Assembly (NCBI GenBank): GCA_040878395.1
Contig: JBBDMI010000008.1
Location: forward strand, 26,848 to 90,847
Direction: 5' to 3'
DNA from: Candidatus Dependentiae bacterium
GTDB taxonomy: Bacteria > Babelota > Babeliae > Babelales > Vermiphilaceae
DNA: 64,000 nt
Shown one piece after another: positions 61,042 through 64,000 of the stretch. The notes below the pieces were generated by a model that worked only from the letters and a program-made list of their open reading frames with translations, ran no database searches and was not told the origin of the DNA. Positions within the stretch are counted from its first letter, which is position 1; each line of letters starts with the position of its first letter. Position numbers and translations under genes: made by a program.

Positions 61042-62955
61042 ATGAACAAAAGACTCTTAACCATTGCGGGTCTATTGAGCGTAAGCGTTAGCTCGCTTTT
61101 CGCTGCAACAAGTTACTTCAGAACTCCACTGAGTTTCTTGCAAAAACCAAGAACTACTGTGCATTATCCATTGCCTCCAATTGATGAGTGTGATGATTGG
61201 ATTGTAGATGCTTTCGGCCTTTACTACCAACGTAATGCATGTGATGCATTTGGACGTGATCCAGATTGTGTATCAGATGATTGCTCTAATCCATGTGATA
61301 GTAATGATAAAACAACAACTCATACAGTGCCATTGTCACAACTATGGTTTGGTAAATCAAGCTTTGCAGTTGAAGATGGTTTTCTTGAAGGAACTATAGA
61401 AGTTCCAACAGGAAACCCATTTGTAAAATTTGCACGATTAAACCCTCAATTTGATTATAATGAACGTGGTGCAGCTCTTGGCATTACCTTGAATCGTTAT
61501 AACTTAGGTTGTGACAATTCATGGTTTGTTTCAGGTCGAGTTGCATTGCCAATTAAAGTAATTGAAGTTAATCAACGTCGTGCATGTGATTGTGAAGAAA
61601 TTGTAGAAGATTTTGCAAACGCAGTTGTTACTGTTCAGCAGCAGTTTAATGGACAAGCCGATGATGGTCCTCCATCAACTTCAAATGGTAATGATTCACG
61701 TACAGTTAAAGCATATCGTTTAGATTTATTGAGCACATTGAAGCAAGATAATGGCGACCCTATGGTTGAATATGGTACAGGATCTACCAACACAAAAGTT
61801 GCTGGGCAAGACATTACTGTTAATGTAAATCAAGTGTTGCAAGGAAGTGCGGGTACTTATGCTCCTATGTATGTTTATAAACAAAGTAGTGGAAAAGTTC
61901 CTTTTGCTCCTGGTGATTTGAATAGAAATACGTCATATGTTACAGCTCCCGGTCAAGATTTGATGATTGGTGAACCTCCAAAAGGAATATTAACAGCAGA
62001 TGGTGGTTCAGTTTCAAATCCTGCAGCTGCTCTTAATGATGGCGAGTGGGCTTCATTTAATGGTGTTCCAAATGCAGTTGGTAGTCAACCAAATTATGCT
62101 GGTGGTTTGGGTGCAAGTGATGCAGCGCAAAGACAGTTGTTTTTGGTCCCTGTAAGTTCATCAAGTAGTGTTACTTTTGAGCCGATCGGTTTAACTGTAC
62201 AAAATACTATCGATCGTGTACTTGAAGATCTTGAGTTATTAAATACAGGTGCTGTAAGTTATCTTGCAAGCAAAGGTGTTGATTTTGGAAGATCTGATTG
62301 TTCAACCGGTGCCGGTGATACATTCATCGACATTTGGGGTGGTAAAATGACTGAATGTTGGTTTGCCGATGGTCTGATTGGATTCCGTTTGCCAACAGGT
62401 ACAAACTATGATGATCCACATCGCATCTACCAACAAACAACCGGTAACAATGGTCACTTTGCAACAAAACTTGGTGTTGAAGGTGGTTATAAACCATGTG
62501 ATTGGTTGGGTATGAAGCTTGAGTTCTTCTGGAGACACAATTTTAATCGTGTTGAAAAACGTGCAGCAGCATTTAAAGGCGCTGAAATTAGAAATATTGG
62601 TCCTTGTATTGATGCCCGTGTAAATTGGGATGATTTCCAATTGTATACTGACTTCACTTTCTTTAGCCAACGTTGCCCGGACTTAGGTTGGGATTTTGGT
62701 TATGAATTCTATGCAAAAACAAAAGATGATGTTTGTTTCTGCGCAACTGAAGCAGAAGACTGGAATGGTCAACTTCAACAACTTGATCGACGCGTTCTGG
62801 AGAGAGATACAAATACGCAAGCACATAAAGTTCGTGCTGAAATATTCAATCAATGGGGATGCTTCCAATTATTCTTTGGTGGTTCATACATCATTGCAGG
62901 TAAAAATGTAATGAAAGAAACTCAATGGCATCTCGGTATGAAAACGTATTTTTAA
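61042..62955 (+). CDS. Cysteine-rich outer-membrane-barrel-like protein
   Basis: 637 aa with a signal peptide (LTIAGLLSVSVSSLFAA) and AAAAAAGGTG upstream. Alternating strands with aromatic ends (FATKLGVEGGYKPCDWLGM, WHLGMKTYF at the very C-terminus) and repeated Cys (CVSDDCSNPC, DCEE) resemble the protein at 42288. A long hydrophilic middle region (about 200-350) would face outside. The terminal Phe suits a BamA substrate. Second gene of the cluster. Confidence 0.7.
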   Translation: MNKRLLTIAGLLSVSVSSLFAATSYFRTPLSFLQKPRTTVHYPLPPIDECDDWIVDAFGLYYQRNACDAFGRDPDCVSDDCSNPCDSNDKTTTHTVPLSQLWFGKSSFAVEDGFLEGTIEVPTGNPFVKFARLNPQFDYNERGAALGITLNRYNLGCDNSWFVSGRVALPIKVIEVNQRRACDCEEIVEDFANAVVTVQQQFNGQADDGPPSTSNGNDSRTVKAYRLDLLSTLKQDNGDPMVEYGTGSTNTKVAGQDITVNVNQVLQGSAGTYAPMYVYKQSSGKVPFAPGDLNRNTSYVTAPGQDLMIGEPPKGILTADGGSVSNPAAALNDGEWASFNGVPNAVGSQPNYAGGLGASDAAQRQLFLVPVSSSSSVTFEPIGLTVQNTIDRVLEDLELLNTGAVSYLASKGVDFGRSDCSTGAGDTFIDIWGGKMTECWFADGLIGFRLPTGTNYDDPHRIYQQTTGNNGHFATKLGVEGGYKPCDWLGMKLEFFWRHNFNRVEKRAAAFKGAEIRNIGPCIDARVNWDDFQLYTDFTFFSQRCPDLGWDFGYEFYAKTKDDVCFCATEAEDWNGQLQQLDRRVLERDTNTQAHKVRAEIFNQWGCFQLFFGGSYIIAGKNVMKETQWHLGMKTYF

Positions 62956-62976
62956 TCTCAAAAGGAGATGTTTTTA

Positions 62977-64000
62977 ATGTTAGGAAAATATATGATAAAA
63001 CAGAAGTTGACAAGGCAGTTGATTGCCCTTGGCATGCTGTTGGGTAATGTCTCGACATTACTTGATGCACGCATGGCGGATTCAAGAGCTGGGTCGAAAG
63101 AGCGCGTTACACGCGCTCCTCACAGAGCTTACCAAGGAATCCAGGGTAGAACTTCAAATGTGAAAATGCGTGGGCCAAGATCAGATGATCAGACTCGTGC
63201 TCCGCGTCAGAATCCTGCCGCAGGTCCAAATTCAATTGTTACACCATTTAATTGTGGTGAACTTGCTGAAATTCAAAAATGTGTGTGTCAATTGAAAAAT
63301 ATTGTCGAATCACAATTTGAAGTATTGTGTTCAAAAATAGAAGCAATTTCATTTAGTGGCTTAGATGAAATTGTGGCCGAACTTGAAGTTTTGATTAGTG
63401 TATTAGAGACGCTTGATGTTTCTGCATTAATTTCATTAACGGATAGTATTGAAATATTAACGAGTGTTGTTGAGGTTGTAGGATCTCAAACTGGTATTAT
63501 TCTTACTAAGGTATGTGATATTGATTCTGTTGTAGATTCAATTGACAGTACTGTTGATTCAATCGAAACAGTACTTGATAATACATTCAGTAAAGTATGT
63601 ACTATCGAATCTATTGTTGAAGATATTTCAATTCAAGGTGGTAGCAATACTGATGTTATTGTGAGTGCCATTGAAGATGTTCAAACAATTGTTGATCTAA
63701 TATTTAGTAAAGCATGTGATATTGAATCAAAAGTATGCGCAGTCGACAGTAAAATCGATAATCTAGATGTTGGTGGCAGCGCAATTGATGCGATCAACAG
63801 CACAGTTGAGAATATCAGCAGTGTTTCAGATGAAATCTTGCAAAAGTCTTGTACAACAGAAAGTTATGTTGTTGTAATCGACAGTAAGCTTGATAATCTG
63901 GTTGTTGGTGGAAGTTGCAGTGGTATTGATGCAGTAAACAGTACTGTTGAGAATATCAGCAGTGTTTCAGATGAAATCTTGCAAAAGTCTTGTACAACAG
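62977..64000 (+). CDS. Repetitive coiled surface protein, 5' part
   Basis: Open from ATG 62977 (AAAGGAG upstream) to the end of the window: 341 complete codons of an unfinished gene. An N-terminal signal-like helix (QLIALGMLLGNVSTLLDA) and a basic Pro/Arg segment are followed by a long Ile/Val/Ser/Asp-rich repetitive region. Its units contain the pattern SK-[VA]-C-[DT]-IES (FSKVCTIES, FSKACDIES, QKSCTTES). Hydrophobic spacing suggests coiled-coil or trimeric-fibre structure with periodic Cys. The last two units are near-identical (see repeat). Confidence 0.75.
   Translation, partial: MLGKYMIKQKLTRQLIALGMLLGNVSTLLDARMADSRAGSKERVTRAPHRAYQGIQGRTSNVKMRGPRSDDQTRAPRQNPAAGPNSIVTPFNCGELAEIQKCVCQLKNIVESQFEVLCSKIEAISFSGLDEIVAELEVLISVLETLDVSALISLTDSIEILTSVVEVVGSQTGIILTKVCDIDSVVDSIDSTVDSIETVLDNTFSKVCTIESIVEDISIQGGSNTDVIVSAIEDVQTIVDLIFSKACDIESKVCAVDSKIDNLDVGGSAIDAINSTVENISSVSDEILQKSCTTESYVVVIDSKLDNLVVGGSCSGIDAVNSTVENISSVSDEILQKSCTT
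63805..64000 (+). repeat. 141-bp tandem repeat in the surface protein gene
   Basis: The 55 bases from 63805 reappear without change at 63946, a period of 141 bp or 47 codons. The intervening segment is a diverged unit (DSKIDNL versus DSKLDNL, both followed by VGG). The identical copies point to a recent duplication; more copies may lie beyond the window. Confidence 0.85.

Noticed and set aside
1..64000. tRNA, rRNA, tmRNA or SRP RNA genes, and riboswitches
   Set aside because: I looked through the intergenic gaps for cloverleaf arms and conserved cores and saw only RNase P RNA; a covariance-model search could still find others.

Overview
The window is AT-rich, gene-dense bacterial chromosome using the standard code. 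It looks like a Gram-negative-type cell: it encodes a BamA/Omp85 protein and large cysteine-rich outer-membrane-like proteins. It also has peptidoglycan genes (uppS, murG, PBP1A) and type IV pilin processing. Much of the rest is small proteins with signal peptides: ankyrin-like, coiled-coil, or unrecognised. Eukaryote-like or host-directed candidates sit among them, including an HDAC11-like deacetylase with a signal peptide and ankyrin proteins. Together with scavenging genes (potABCD, APC permease, acyl/acetyl-CoA ligases), this best fits a host-dependent bacterium of the Candidatus Dependentiae (TM6/Babeliae) kind. That assignment is inferred from gene content; there is no rRNA in the window to confirm it.

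Layout. 1-10 kb: LOG protein fragment, three exported HAD phosphatase paralogues plus one cytosolic HAD, a membrane protein-uppS-gpsA operon, two ankyrin-like secreted proteins and a PASTA protein. 9.9-10.3 kb: RNase P RNA (minus strand), overlapped by the end of a membrane-protein gene. 11.5-19.2 kb: PBP1A, then the leftward dciA-like/TPR/murG operon, then rightward archease-rtcB. 19.2-21.5 kb: two small cysteine-motif secreted proteins, a probable exported PD-(D/E)XK nuclease, and a toxin-antitoxin pair whose toxin is broken by frameshifts while the antitoxin is intact. 21.5-27.2 kb: holB-tmk, acyl-CoA ligase, glycosyltransferase and a metallo-beta-lactamase-fold hydrolase. 27.2-27.7 kb: a 508-bp non-coding stretch with a 43-bp inverted repeat pair. 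27.7-33.6 kb: exported HDAC, TraB/EreA-like secreted protein, acetyl-CoA synthetase. 33.6-39.2 kb: leftward PLP enzyme, glycosyltransferase and an ATP synthase membrane-sector block (AtpR/AtpI-like, subunit a, and a four-hairpin fused subunit c) behind a FolC-like Mur ligase. 39.5-48.4 kb: tsaC, pilin, prepilin peptidase, rbfA, rpsU, an outer membrane protein, APC permease, a possible phospholipase-C-fold secreted protein, gltX and an acylphosphatase-like protein. 48.6-56.3 kb: BamA with about seven POTRA repeats and the potABCD polyamine importer. 56.6-64 kb: three consecutive large exported proteins (beta-rich 1436 aa, cysteine-rich barrel-like 637 aa, and a repetitive coiled protein running off the window) that look like one cell-surface system.

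The strongest leads for new biology are: the fused c subunit, with one of four ion-site carboxylates replaced by Gln; an intrinsic-terminator-like hairpin inside the first codons of the AtpR-like gene just upstream; the exported HDAC and PD-(D/E)XK nuclease candidates; and the three-gene surface cluster with its 141-bp tandem repeat. Functions come from motif recognition by eye; no database searches were run.
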